From Gaoshiqia sp050178015 (lineage in GTDB: Bacteria; Bacteroidota; Bacteroidia; Bacteroidales; Prolixibacteraceae), in contig JBFXGM010000005.1 of assembly GCA_050178015.1 (NCBI GenBank), forward strand, positions 117,469 through 181,468: DNA of 64,000 bases, written 5' to 3'. A program made the translations under genes and the position numbers. Each line of letters begins with the position of its first letter. The first letter of the stretch is position 1. The notes under the pieces were generated by a model, which ran no database searches, had not been told where the DNA came from, and worked only from the letters and a program-made list of their open reading frames with translations. Positions 8,871-18,324 of this stretch are shown piece after piece.

Positions 8871-10517
8871 TTATTCCTGGCTGGCGTAATAATCAACAGC
8901 TGGTTCTTCGGGGGCCAATAGCGGATTGTCGCCCACTTCACCCGAAGGGATGGGCAAGAACATGTCCAGCTCGTAAATCACTACCGGTGAGCTTGGAGGT
9001 GTCAGTTCATAACCTTCCATGGTATTCTCATCGGGTATGTTGTCGCCGGTCAGACGGGTATAGCGATATGCCCGTTCCTGTGCGTTCAGGTAGGCGATAG
9101 CCGCCTGCGGATCGCGGTAGTAAAAGCGTTTGATGTCGAACCAGTTCATGCTTTCGATGCCAAATTCAATCCGCCGTTCTTTCAGAATATCCATATATGA
9201 AACGGAGCTTTTGGGTGGCAAACCGGCACGGCTGCGGATGGCGTTAAGATATTCAAGCGCTTTGGCATCGGTGGTCGAGGTCCCGCTGCCTAACACGGCT
9301 TCGGTATAGATCAGGTACACATCGGCCAGGCGGAGCAAGTACTCGTTGATGGATACATCCTGGTTGGTCCCCACCCCGGGGCTGTCGTCCGAACTGCCGA
9401 TAACGTATTTTTTCAGGTTGTTCAGCATCGGAGCAGCTCCTTCCAGTTGGTTGCCTTCGTCGTCCAGCGAAACGATGTTGTAGGTATAGCCTCCGTTTGC
9501 TTTGTTGATCTCGGGGTAATAATCGCCCAGCCGCATGTATATATGCGGACGGCGACGGTCACCCGGTTCCACATCCAGGATGAAGTCGTAGGTAACACTT
9601 TTTCCTCCGCCCCATGCCTGCGTATTCTGGGTAATCACGCTGCTTCGGGCAAATACTGCCTGGCGGCTGTTTCCGTATCCCCATCCTTGGGTAATCCATT
9701 GCAGGGCAAACAGGGTTTCCGGATTGTTGTTGTTTTCAATTTTGAACAGATCGCCATAATTGGTCATCAGGCTGAGTCCGCTGTTGGTGATCACATCCAG
9801 TGCATAGGCCTTGGCTTTGTCGTAATCTTCCGCGGCCTTGGTTCCCTGGGCAATGGTCAGGTGCAGTTTTGCCAGTAACCCTTTGGCCGACCATTGTGTT
9901 ACACGGCCCGGCACATCGGTTGCAGGCAGGTTTGCTGCTGCAAATTCCAAGTCTCTTTTCATGAATTCGTAAATGCTGGACCTGGTGTTTTTTGGCAGCA
10001 TCATGTTGTTGCTGGTCACCAACTCGGTTGAATTTTCGACGATGGGTACTTCACCCCAAAATTCCACCAATAAATAGTACGTCATAGCGCGTACAAACCG
10101 GGCTTCGCCCAGGGCGCGGTTGATTACATCTTCGGTTACATTGCCCGATGCGGCGCGGGGCATATCGTTAATGATGGAGTTGGCATAGGAAACTACCCGG
10201 TACAGGCCATTCCAGCCCTGACTGATGATCGCGTTTCCCGCGTTGAACGTCAGGAACATGAATTGGCCTTCCTGGTCCCAATCGTGAAAGATATCACCGG
10301 CCATTAAATCACCGGCGCACCAACTAAACTTGTCGTTGAACTCAAACCAGGGCATCCCGTACAACGATGCGGTGTTGGCCCTGACATCGGCCTCGGTTTT
10401 ATAAAAATTGTCGGACGTAATGCTGTCCTGAGGCGGGGTGTCCAGAAATTCCTCCTTACATGCTCCCAGCGTTAGGAACAGTACAATGACTGCGAAATAT
10501 TTCAATTTATTTTTCAT
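8871..10517 (-). CDS. SusD/RagB-family outer membrane lipoprotein
   Basis: Glycan-binding lid of a SusCD importer on the outer leaflet of the outer membrane. The 548-residue protein has lipobox LGAC (Cys20) followed by KEEFLDTPPQDSIT, the classic SusD start. TPR-like helices follow, for example GEARFVRAMTYYLLVEFWGEVP, and the C-terminal region has RRIEFGIESMNWFDIKR and a final FLPIPSGEVGDNP, all characteristic of the RagB/SusD family. The length is normal. It follows susC by 47 bp. Confidence 0.95.
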   Translation of the reverse strand: MKNKLKYFAVIVLFLTLGACKEEFLDTPPQDSITSDNFYKTEADVRANTASLYGMPWFEFNDKFSWCAGDLMAGDIFHDWDQEGQFMFLTFNAGNAIISQGWNGLYRVVSYANSIINDMPRAASGNVTEDVINRALGEARFVRAMTYYLLVEFWGEVPIVENSTELVTSNNMMLPKNTRSSIYEFMKRDLEFAAANLPATDVPGRVTQWSAKGLLAKLHLTIAQGTKAAEDYDKAKAYALDVITNSGLSLMTNYGDLFKIENNNNPETLFALQWITQGWGYGNSRQAVFARSSVITQNTQAWGGGKSVTYDFILDVEPGDRRRPHIYMRLGDYYPEINKANGGYTYNIVSLDDEGNQLEGAAPMLNNLKKYVIGSSDDSPGVGTNQDVSINEYLLRLADVYLIYTEAVLGSGTSTTDAKALEYLNAIRSRAGLPPKSSVSYMDILKERRIEFGIESMNWFDIKRFYYRDPQAAIAYLNAQERAYRYTRLTGDNIPDENTMEGYELTPPSSPVVIYELDMFLPIPSGEVGDNPLLAPEEPAVDYYASQE

Positions 10518-10564
10518 AACGATTTAGAATCTTGTTGTTAGAATAAATAGTTGTCGGTTGTTGG

Positions 10565-13500
10565 TCAAAAATCAACATCGACGCCGAAAGTAATAACCCG
10601 TGGCGAGGGGTAACGTCCCATGTCAATGTTCTGGATCCGTGGGTCCTGGTTGAATGCGCCAATCTCCGGGTCATATCCTGAGTACTTGGTGAATGTGTGG
10701 ACGTTCTGTGCATTTGCGTAAATTTTTAACCGTTCAACCCTGAATTTCCGGGTGAGTGTCTTCGGTAATGTGTACGCCAGGGTAATATTTTGGATTCGCA
10801 GGTAAGAGCCATCTTCAATAAAACGGTCCGACATGCGGTTGTTCCGGTTATTGTCGTTGGTGGCAAAGCGCGGAATGTTGGTGCCGGGATTGGCCAGGAT
10901 GACATTGGACGGATCGGTGTCTGACCCGTTGGGGTCGAGCAGGGCATAGCGGGCCCGGTTGGCCACCACAGACGATTGGTTATTATAGATGCTGGTCATC
11001 CCTTCAATTTCAACACGCTGGTAGTTTAGGATTTCGGCGCCGTACGATCCGGTGAGGTAAATCGAAAGGTCAACCGGCCCATAACTGAAAGTATTGTTCA
11101 TCCCTGCGGTAAAATCGGGATTGGGGTCGCCAATCACTTTTTGGTCGAACGTGTTGATCACGCCATCCGGATTCCCTTCAGGGCCGCTGATGTCTTTAAA
11201 TCTCACATCCCCGATCCAAACCCCGTCGCGACGATCGGCCAGGTTTACCCCGTTTGGGTTTTCGGTGGTAATGGAAGATTGATCGACAACCTGAACGGCA
11301 TGGGAAAGGATGTCGGCTTCGTTTTTGAACAATCCGTCGGAAACATACCCATAGAAAACGCCAATCGGGTATCCGGCACGCGTCATGGTAGCTGTCTGGA
11401 ATTCGCTGTACCAGTAAAGGTTACCCCATTGAGTGGCATTTTCTGCCTCCAGTTCTTTAATCATGTTCCGGTTCAGCGAGAAGGTGATATTCGTGTTCCA
11501 CGAGAATTTGCTGCGATTGATATTATATGTGTTCAGCGAAATGTCGATCCCTTTGTTTTCCATCCGCCCAATATTGGCAATGGGTGCACGGATATCGCGG
11601 AAGTCGGTCCCCCCCAGGTAACTGGGAACCGATAACTGGAGCAACATGTCTTTGGTGAATTTCTTGTACAGGTCCATCGATAGTTCGATGTGCCCGTCAA
11701 GCAGGGCGGCGTCCACGCCGATATTATATTGCCGTGTGGCTTCCCATTTCAGGTTGGGGTTCGCGATTTTTTCATTTTTATAGGCTGTCCCAAAAGCCGA
11801 TGGAAAACTCTGCATGGATGAGCCGTACAGGTAGTTGCCAATAGCCTGATTTCCCACTTCGCCGTAACCGAGGCGGAGTTTGAAGTTGGTCAGGACATCC
11901 GATTCCGGCATGAAGTTTTCTTCAGTTACCCGCCAGGCAACCGATCCGGATGGGAAGTATCCCCAACGGTCTTCCGGTCCGAACTTGGAAGACCCATCAG
12001 CACGGAGCGTGAAGGTAACCAAATACTTGTCGGCGAAGTTGTAGTTGAAGCGGCCGAAGTAGGAGGCAATGGAGGATGAGCCTTTCCAGCCATCCGTTGT
12101 CGTTCCGGGCGAGCCGGCATCGTCACCTTCGCTTAGCACATGAATGTCATTGGAGGCGAAGTTGTATTTGGTCACAGTAGATCCTTCCCATTCTGATTTC
12201 TGGGCTTCGGTACCGATCATGGCCGTCAGGTTATGCACTTCATTGAAGGAAGTTGAATAGGTCATGTAGTTTTTCCAGATCCAGAAGAAGCTGCTCTCTT
12301 CGCGTTGGCGCAGCGAGTTTACATTATTGGAGAGCCGTCCCCAGTTGAAAGTCGGATTGAAGGCCTTGTTGAGGGAGTGGTTGTCGTCGAACCCAACTTC
12401 GGAACGAAACGTGAGGGTTTTGTGCAAGCTCAGGTCGGCATAGAAGTTTCCCATGATGCGCTGGCGCTTCAGGGTGTTGGTGCGCAGCAGGGCCAGGCCA
12501 ACCGGGTTAAAGCTAATGCCGGCCACGTTGCTTTCCGGTCCGGCAAACTCGCCGTCCATGTTTCTTACCGGTAGGTCGGGTTGCATTTTCAGTGCATTCT
12601 GGATAACGCCGTCGCCGCCATCGTTCAGGGTAATAACTTCTTCGGTGTTGGCATACGACATGCTTGAGCCAACTTTCACCCAGTCGTTCACGGTGTGGTC
12701 CAGGTTGATGCGTGTGGTGAAGCGTTCGAAGCCTGAGTTGATGATGATTCCATCCTGGGTAAAGAAACCGCCGGTAACCGCATAGGTCGATTTTTCGCTG
12801 CCACCGGTTATGGAAAGCTGGTGGCTTTGCATACCTGCTTCGCGGAAAATTTCTTCCTGCCAGTCGGTTCCGGGGCCCAAAATACTGGGATCGAGGTATC
12901 GCTGGTTAGGCGTATAGCCCAATTCGGTATCAATTTGAACGCGGTAGTCGGCAAATTCGGGCAGGTTCATCATATCCAGTTTTTGAGGAAGTGACTGGAT
13001 TGCATAATACCCGTTGTATGAAATTTTCGACAATCCTTTCGTTCCCCGTTTGGTTGTGATAAGCACTACGCCGTTGGCAGCACGGGCGCCATAAATGGCG
13101 GTGGCAGAAGCGTCTTTCAGTACTTCAATGTTTTCAATATCATTGGGGTTGATAGTTGACAGGGGGTTTACCCGGTTTTGTCCGTTGGCGCCGCCAGCCC
13201 AGTCGAAACCGGATACACCGGCTCCGTCGCCCTGGAAGGGTATTCCATCAATCACATAAAGCGGCTCGCTGGATCCGGTTACGGAGTTGGCCCCACGAAT
13301 ACGGATGGATGCCGCCCCACCGGGTTGGCCCGAATTTTGGGTCACCTGTACCCCGGCGATACGGCCCTGCAGTGCCTGGTCAACGTTGGTGGTGATGGAA
13401 TTCCGAAGGTCTTCGCCGGTAACCGAAACAACGGCGCCGGTCAAATCCGATCGTTTCATGGTACCGTAACCAACCACAATTACTTCATCGAGACCGGTCA

Positions 13501-13792
13501 CTTCGGTTTCCAGTGAGATGTTTAACGTGGCACGGGAACCAACTTGTACTTCCTGGGCCTGGTAGCCGATGAAGGAAAACACCAGGACCGATTGATTTGA
13601 CGGGACATCCAGGGTGAAATTACCGCGGATATCGGTAATCGTGCCTTGTGTGGTCCCCTTCAAAATAACATTTACTCCCGGTATGGCTTCAGATGTTGTG
13701 GCATCCTGAACCGTACCTGTTATCCTCTTTTGGGCAAAGAGACTGTTGCTCAAAGAGAATAACATAAAAAATAAAATGAGATTTTTTTTCAT
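10565..13792 (-). CDS. SusC/RagA-family TonB-dependent outer membrane transporter
   Basis: The 1075-residue protein has a signal peptide (cleavage near residue 20, LFA-Q), an N-terminal carboxypeptidase-regulatory-like domain (TGTVQDATTSEAIPGVNV), a TonB-box region ending in DEVIVVGYG, a plug with IRIRGANSVTGSSEPLYVID and VLKDASATAIYGARAANGV, then a 22-strand barrel ending in an aromatic-terminated strand (VITFGVDVDF). It imports oligosaccharides across the outer membrane with its SusD partner, energised by TonB-ExbBD; an exbBD operon is elsewhere in this window. First gene after the divergent regulatory region; a possible microprotein gene precedes it by 41 bp. Confidence 0.96.
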   Translation of the reverse strand: MKKNLILFFMLFSLSNSLFAQKRITGTVQDATTSEAIPGVNVILKGTTQGTITDIRGNFTLDVPSNQSVLVFSFIGYQAQEVQVGSRATLNISLETEVTGLDEVIVVGYGTMKRSDLTGAVVSVTGEDLRNSITTNVDQALQGRIAGVQVTQNSGQPGGAASIRIRGANSVTGSSEPLYVIDGIPFQGDGAGVSGFDWAGGANGQNRVNPLSTINPNDIENIEVLKDASATAIYGARAANGVVLITTKRGTKGLSKISYNGYYAIQSLPQKLDMMNLPEFADYRVQIDTELGYTPNQRYLDPSILGPGTDWQEEIFREAGMQSHQLSITGGSEKSTYAVTGGFFTQDGIIINSGFERFTTRINLDHTVNDWVKVGSSMSYANTEEVITLNDGGDGVIQNALKMQPDLPVRNMDGEFAGPESNVAGISFNPVGLALLRTNTLKRQRIMGNFYADLSLHKTLTFRSEVGFDDNHSLNKAFNPTFNWGRLSNNVNSLRQREESSFFWIWKNYMTYSTSFNEVHNLTAMIGTEAQKSEWEGSTVTKYNFASNDIHVLSEGDDAGSPGTTTDGWKGSSSIASYFGRFNYNFADKYLVTFTLRADGSSKFGPEDRWGYFPSGSVAWRVTEENFMPESDVLTNFKLRLGYGEVGNQAIGNYLYGSSMQSFPSAFGTAYKNEKIANPNLKWEATRQYNIGVDAALLDGHIELSMDLYKKFTKDMLLQLSVPSYLGGTDFRDIRAPIANIGRMENKGIDISLNTYNINRSKFSWNTNITFSLNRNMIKELEAENATQWGNLYWYSEFQTATMTRAGYPIGVFYGYVSDGLFKNEADILSHAVQVVDQSSITTENPNGVNLADRRDGVWIGDVRFKDISGPEGNPDGVINTFDQKVIGDPNPDFTAGMNNTFSYGPVDLSIYLTGSYGAEILNYQRVEIEGMTSIYNNQSSVVANRARYALLDPNGSDTDPSNVILANPGTNIPRFATNDNNRNNRMSDRFIEDGSYLRIQNITLAYTLPKTLTRKFRVERLKIYANAQNVHTFTKYSGYDPEIGAFNQDPRIQNIDMGRYPSPRVITFGVDVDF

Positions 13793-13833
13793 AAAGAGTT
13801 GGATTAGAATTTAAAAATATAATGATGGGTTTA

Positions 13834-13932
13834 TCAAGTCATCCAGGCCAGTATAATGATGATGGCGATGATCACCACGTAAATGAGGATTTCGAGAAAG
13901 AGGAACAGCAGCTTGGGCTTTCTTGGGTTCAT
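13834..13932 (-). CDS. Possible 32-residue single-TM microprotein
   Basis: Reading the minus strand from ATG at 13932 to TGA at 13834 gives a 32-codon frame. Its product begins MNPRKPKLLFLFLEILIY and continues with an uninterrupted valine/isoleucine stretch to the end (AWMT). It has a basic N-terminus (Arg4, Lys5, Lys7) and one long hydrophobic helix, as expected of a small inner-membrane protein with N-in topology. It lies 41 bp upstream of susC on the same strand and would be in its leader mRNA. I do not recognise the family. It could be a chance frame; a 25-residue hydrophobic run starting after a basic N-terminus is the main argument for it. Confidence 0.4.
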   Translation of the reverse strand: MNPRKPKLLFLFLEILIYVVIIAIIIILAWMT

Positions 13933-13995
13933 GTCAGGTCGTTCGTTTTTTCCTTTGTTAAATTTCAGACTATTTTCTTATTCAGACGGGCCTCA

Positions 13996-14069
13996 GTTGT
14001 AAACAAAAGAACCGGGAATTGTCTTGCGAACGGTAAAATTTGTAAACAGCAAGGGGGTTATTTGTAAAC
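13996..14069 (+). promoter_or_regulatory. Three TTGTAAAC direct repeats, candidate HTCS operator
   Basis: GTTGTAAAC at 13996-14004, TTTGTAAAC at 14039-14047 and TTTGTAAAC at 14061-14069, all in the same orientation. The last two are 22 bp apart start to start, close to two helical turns and to the spacing AraC-type regulators often use for direct repeats; the first is 43 bp away, about four turns. The regulator encoded next door ends in an AraC-type DNA-binding domain. That it binds here is inference. Confidence 0.45.
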
Positions 14070-14138
14070 CAACCAGCTATCCGGGACTAACAGAACCTAT
14101 TTTATGGCATAGTTTGTCGCATGAACGCATTTATCTGG

Positions 14139-14146
14139 TATTTTTA
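14139..14146 (+). promoter_or_regulatory. Near-consensus -7 box for the HTCS gene
   Basis: TATTTTTA matches the Bacteroidota -7 consensus TAnnTTTG at all but the last base and lies 34 bp before the regulator ATG. No convincing -33 element was seen, so this is a weak call. Confidence 0.3.
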
Positions 14147-14180
14147 GTGGGAACTGAGAAGCCTGACTTGGTCAAAACGA

Positions 14181-17100
14181 ATGAAAACCTGTTTCAAATA
14201 TCTCCCTTTGCTGTGCTTTTTGCTGCTTTATGCGGGTAGCCTGACGGCGGTCCGGCCAGTCTTTGATTTCTCCAACATCCATGTGGGAAATGGCATGTCG
14301 TCGAACTGGGTCACTGCCTTGTGCCGCGACTCGGACGGGGTGATGTGGCTGGGGACCAACCGCGGATTGAATCGGTTTAACGGCTATCAGATTACAGTGT
14401 TTGAACATGAGCCAGACAACCCCGCCAGCCTGAATGACAGTTATATCTCTTGTCTGGCCCAAGACCATGAAGCAAATTTGTGGGTCGGCACTTTATATGG
14501 ATTGAGCATCAAGCCGATCGATTCAAATGACTTCAGGCAAATTGACCTGTTTGAGCATAATGCGTTTCAATGTAACGACATCAATAATATCACTGACATT
14601 TTCATTGCTGCCGACAGCACCGCTTATATCGGGACCCACGAGGGATTTTTCACCAGTAAAGAAGGCCGTTTCATTCATCACCTGATCGATTCCGCCCGGT
14701 TCGACCTTGCTGTAAACCATGTGATGGCTTTCGCAGAAGACCGGGCAGGAAATATTTGGGCCGGGACTGCTACCCGGGAGCTGGTGCGCTATTCACCCCA
14801 AACCGGGCGGTTGGAGCAGGTTACACTTCCAAATTTCCAGGGAGGAAAGTATGTAAACAGGGTACAGCGTCTGTTTGTAGATTCCGAGAACTTGTTGTGG
14901 GTGGGCACACAGACGGGTTTGTTCGTGTTCGATTTGGAAAACCATAGCTGGCACCCGGAGCTAAACCGGCTCCTGTTCTCGCAAATCGGGCATAATTTCA
15001 TCACAGGAATCCAGGAAGACCAGCAGGGAACAATCTGGCTGACTACGGATGGGGCAGGGGTTTTTCTGTTCCGAAAACGGGAGGGGACTTTACAAAACAT
15101 TGTGTATTCAAACAGCAACTCCAACAGTATCTCTACGAACGGTTTGTTTTGTCTGCTGATCGATACCGAGCAAATTGTCTGGTTGGGTACGTATAAACAG
15201 GGGCTCGACTTTTACAAGCCCGACTCAAAAGCATTCAGGTTGTACAAAAATGATCCGGAAACCCAAAATTCGCTGAGTTTGAATGATGTGAACTGCTGCC
15301 TGGAAGACGTGCAGGGTAATATTTGGATTGGTACGAGTGGTGGCGGAATTAATGTGCTGGATGCCGAAAAGGGTACTTTCAGTTATTACACGGTGAAGGA
15401 CGGGCTGAGTAGTGATATTGTCGTTTCGTTGCATGAAGACCGGAACCGAAACATTTGGATAGGGACCTATTTTGGCGGTTTAAATAGATTCGACCCCCGC
15501 ACGGGCAAGTTCAGTGTATTTATGCACGACGTAAAGGATTCGACCAGCTTGTCGGACGACCGGATTTGGACGATAACCGAAGATGGCAAACAAAACCTGT
15601 GGATCGGAACGCTGGGTGGCGGGCTGAATTGGTTCGATCCGCAAAAAAAGTCGTTCAAACGGTACACCAGCGAAAACTCGGACCTTGTAGGAAATTACGT
15701 GAAACATTTGTCGGTTGACCAGAACAACCGGCTATGGGTCGTTACCACCGACGGTGTGTCGTTGTACGATCCGGTGCGGGATAATTTTGAATCGTATATC
15801 AACAAAGACTCGGCAAGGGGAGATAAGGCCTTCGGAACACTCTTTTCTTCTTTTCATGACTCCCGCGGCTGGCATTGGCTTTGCTCTGAAAAAGGGTTGA
15901 TTAAATTCAACCCGGCCAACAACACGATGGTGCGGATTGATCAGGAAAGAGGTTTGCAGTCGGACCCGGTTTACCGGATCGAGGAAGACCACCTGGGCAA
16001 TCTGTGGGTGAGCAGCTCTCACGGGATTTCGAAAATTTGGTTTACTCAGATCGAGAATGACACCACATTCCTGGCCAATTTTCTTCATTTTGATGATACC
16101 GATGGCTTGCAGGGACGCGAGTTTTCCGAAACCGCTTCTTTAAAAGCCCGCGATGGAACGTTGTATTTTGGCGGGATCAACGGGCTGAATTATTTCAATC
16201 CGGGTGAAATTGATATTGACCGTTCGGTTCCCCTGTTGATGTTTACAAACCTTCGGATTTTTAATACGGTCGTGGAACCAGGGCAGGAATTCAATAAGCG
16301 CGTGATCTTGGAAAAGCCGATTCACCACACCCCGGAGATTGTGCTGAAACATTCTGAAAACCTGTTTTCTGTTGAATTTGCGGCTTTAACGTATTTGTTT
16401 CCCGGAAAGAACAAATACCGGTATCAACTCGAGGGGTTTGATCCGGGCTGGTTTGAAACTGATGGAACGACCAATTCGGTTACCTTTACCAACCTGAACA
16501 ATGGCGATTACGTGCTTCACCTGAAAGGCGCCAATGCTGATGGTACCTGGAACAATGAAGGGATTTCGCTGAAAATTAAAGTATTGCCACCTTTTTGGAA
16601 AAGTTGGTATGCCATGCTGGGGTATATCCTGGTGCTGTCGGGCTTGCTGATGGGCCTGCGGTATCTGATTTTATTCCGCGAACGGATGAAGGTGCAATTG
16701 AACATGGAACGAGAGGAAGCCCGACGTGTTCATGAGCTGGATTTGGCTAAGTTGAAGTTCTTTACAAATATTTCGCACGAATTCCGGACCCCTCTGGCGC
16801 TGATCCTTTCGCCGGTTGAAAAGTTGTTGCCGCGCTTTAAGAATCAACCCGAGGAAAAATACCTGCACCACATCTATCAAAACTCCCGGAGGTTGCTCCA
16901 ATTGATCAATCAATTGCTGGATTTTCGAAAGCTGGATGCACAAGGATTGGTTTATAACCCGTCGTGGGGCGATGTCGTTGCGTTTGTCGCCGAAACCGTT
17001 TCGGCCTTTAACGACCTGAGCGAAAACAAACAGGTGGAATTGAGATTGGTGACCAACCTTCGCGAACTGTACACCAGTTTCGATAAAGATAAGCTGGAGA

Positions 17101-18320
17101 AAATCCTGTTCAACCTTTTATCAAATGCATTTAAGTTCACCCCGGTGAGCGGAACCGTCATTGTTCAGCTTAACCTGGAGGGCGGAAATGCACAAGAAAA
17201 CGAGAGCAGCAAGAAGCTGGTTATTCAGGTGAAGGACAATGGTGTGGGCATTCACCCCAGCAATTTGGAAAAGATATTTACCCGGTTTTACCAGGAAGAT
17301 AACACAAAATCGACGCGTATAAACGGCACCGGCATCGGTCTTTCGTTGACTAAAGAATATGTAAACCTTCATGGTGGTGATATCAAAGTGGAAAGCGCCC
17401 TGAATATTGGGAGTTGTTTCAGTGTGTACCTGCCGGTAACCGGTGACGGGAATTTTAATTCACCCCACTATCATGGGAAGTTGATGGAAACCCGCTTCAA
17501 TAATCTGGCCCGGTCTGGCCCCGGAGTTCGCTCTGGCCCGGCAGTTGCGAACAAGGAAAAACCAGTGCTTTTGGTGGTGGAAGACCATGATGAATTAAGG
17601 CATTACCTGAGAGAAAATATGGAGTGCCAATATGGGATCATGGAGGCAGAACATGGACGGCAGGCGCTGGCCTTGCTGGAAAAGAAATTGCCCGACCTGA
17701 TCCTGAGCGATATCATGATGCCCGAAATGGACGGGATTGAACTCTGCCGGGCTGTGAAAGCAAGCAAGATTACCTGCCATATCCCTTTCATTTTTCTGAT
17801 TGCAAAAACCAGTGAACAACAAACCATGGAAGGCCTTCAAACCGGCGCCGACGATTACCTGGAGAAACCCTTCAACCTGGACATTCTCCAAACGAAAATC
17901 CGGAACCTGATACGCCTGAAAGAAAACATTCGGGAGGTATTCCGAAATAAGTTGGAAATTGGCCCCAAAGACGTCAGCATCACGTCGCTCGATGAGCAGT
18001 TTATGGGCAAAGTGCTCGAAATTATTGAGAACCAAATGGCAGACGTCAACTTTTCGGTGGCCAAACTCAGCCGGCAATTAGGGGTAAGCCGTATGCAGCT
18101 TTATAACAAGTTAAGCTCACTGACCGGGCATTCCCCGCTTGAGTTTATCCGTATCATGCGGCTGAAGCGAGCAGCCCAGCTGTTAAATAACAGTCAGATG
18201 AACGTTTCGGAGGTGGCTTACCAAGTGGGATTTAACGACCCGAAATATTTCAGTATTCAGTTTAAGAAAGAGTTCCATGTGTTGCCGTCGAAGGACCGTC
18301 AGTCGGTACCCGTATCGTGA
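14181..18320 (+). CDS. Hybrid two-component system sensor/regulator (HTCS)
   Basis: A one-protein signalling system of 1379 residues that should sense a PUL-derived oligosaccharide in the periplasm and activate the divergent susC operon. Order: signal peptide (1-23); a two-bladed set of propeller repeats with many NIWIGT / LWVGT motifs (about 30-690); Y_Y_Y domain (about 730-800, with YRYQLEGFDPGW); one transmembrane helix (about 810-830); HisKA with ISHEFRTPLALI (His866); HATPase with NLLSNAFKF and GTGIGLSL; receiver with LSDIMMPEMDG (Asp1177); and a C-terminal AraC-type HTH (about 1275-1375). The receiver reads FLIAKTS where the switch Thr/Ser is normally found (FLTAK), giving Ile1207. Length and order are typical of HTCS proteins. 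It ends 4 bp from the convergent ricT stop. Confidence 0.95.
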   Translation: MKTCFKYLPLLCFLLLYAGSLTAVRPVFDFSNIHVGNGMSSNWVTALCRDSDGVMWLGTNRGLNRFNGYQITVFEHEPDNPASLNDSYISCLAQDHEANLWVGTLYGLSIKPIDSNDFRQIDLFEHNAFQCNDINNITDIFIAADSTAYIGTHEGFFTSKEGRFIHHLIDSARFDLAVNHVMAFAEDRAGNIWAGTATRELVRYSPQTGRLEQVTLPNFQGGKYVNRVQRLFVDSENLLWVGTQTGLFVFDLENHSWHPELNRLLFSQIGHNFITGIQEDQQGTIWLTTDGAGVFLFRKREGTLQNIVYSNSNSNSISTNGLFCLLIDTEQIVWLGTYKQGLDFYKPDSKAFRLYKNDPETQNSLSLNDVNCCLEDVQGNIWIGTSGGGINVLDAEKGTFSYYTVKDGLSSDIVVSLHEDRNRNIWIGTYFGGLNRFDPRTGKFSVFMHDVKDSTSLSDDRIWTITEDGKQNLWIGTLGGGLNWFDPQKKSFKRYTSENSDLVGNYVKHLSVDQNNRLWVVTTDGVSLYDPVRDNFESYINKDSARGDKAFGTLFSSFHDSRGWHWLCSEKGLIKFNPANNTMVRIDQERGLQSDPVYRIEEDHLGNLWVSSSHGISKIWFTQIENDTTFLANFLHFDDTDGLQGREFSETASLKARDGTLYFGGINGLNYFNPGEIDIDRSVPLLMFTNLRIFNTVVEPGQEFNKRVILEKPIHHTPEIVLKHSENLFSVEFAALTYLFPGKNKYRYQLEGFDPGWFETDGTTNSVTFTNLNNGDYVLHLKGANADGTWNNEGISLKIKVLPPFWKSWYAMLGYILVLSGLLMGLRYLILFRERMKVQLNMEREEARRVHELDLAKLKFFTNISHEFRTPLALILSPVEKLLPRFKNQPEEKYLHHIYQNSRRLLQLINQLLDFRKLDAQGLVYNPSWGDVVAFVAETVSAFNDLSENKQVELRLVTNLRELYTSFDKDKLEKILFNLLSNAFKFTPVSGTVIVQLNLEGGNAQENESSKKLVIQVKDNGVGIHPSNLEKIFTRFYQEDNTKSTRINGTGIGLSLTKEYVNLHGGDIKVESALNIGSCFSVYLPVTGDGNFNSPHYHGKLMETRFNNLARSGPGVRSGPAVANKEKPVLLVVEDHDELRHYLRENMECQYGIMEAEHGRQALALLEKKLPDLILSDIMMPEMDGIELCRAVKASKITCHIPFIFLIAKTSEQQTMEGLQTGADDYLEKPFNLDILQTKIRNLIRLKENIREVFRNKLEIGPKDVSITSLDEQFMGKVLEIIENQMADVNFSVAKLSRQLGVSRMQLYNKLSSLTGHSPLEFIRIMRLKRAAQLLNNSQMNVSEVAYQVGFNDPKYFSIQFKKEFHVLPSKDRQSVPVS

Positions 18321-18324
18321 CAGT

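Larger units (their letters stand above)
13793..14180. other. Divergent regulatory region between susC and the HTCS gene
   Basis: A 388-bp region between the divergent susC operon and the hybrid regulator gene. It contains a possible small membrane-protein gene on the susC strand (13834-13932), three TTGTAAAC direct repeats (13996-14069) and one near-consensus -7 box for the regulator (14139). No perfect TAnnTTTG box was found for susC, which fits an activator-dependent promoter. Confidence 0.7.

Noticed and set aside
13822..14067. + strand 81-codon frame in the susC/HTCS gap
   Set aside because: Charged, low-complexity product without family features; the opposite strand offers a more protein-like hydrophobic microprotein.
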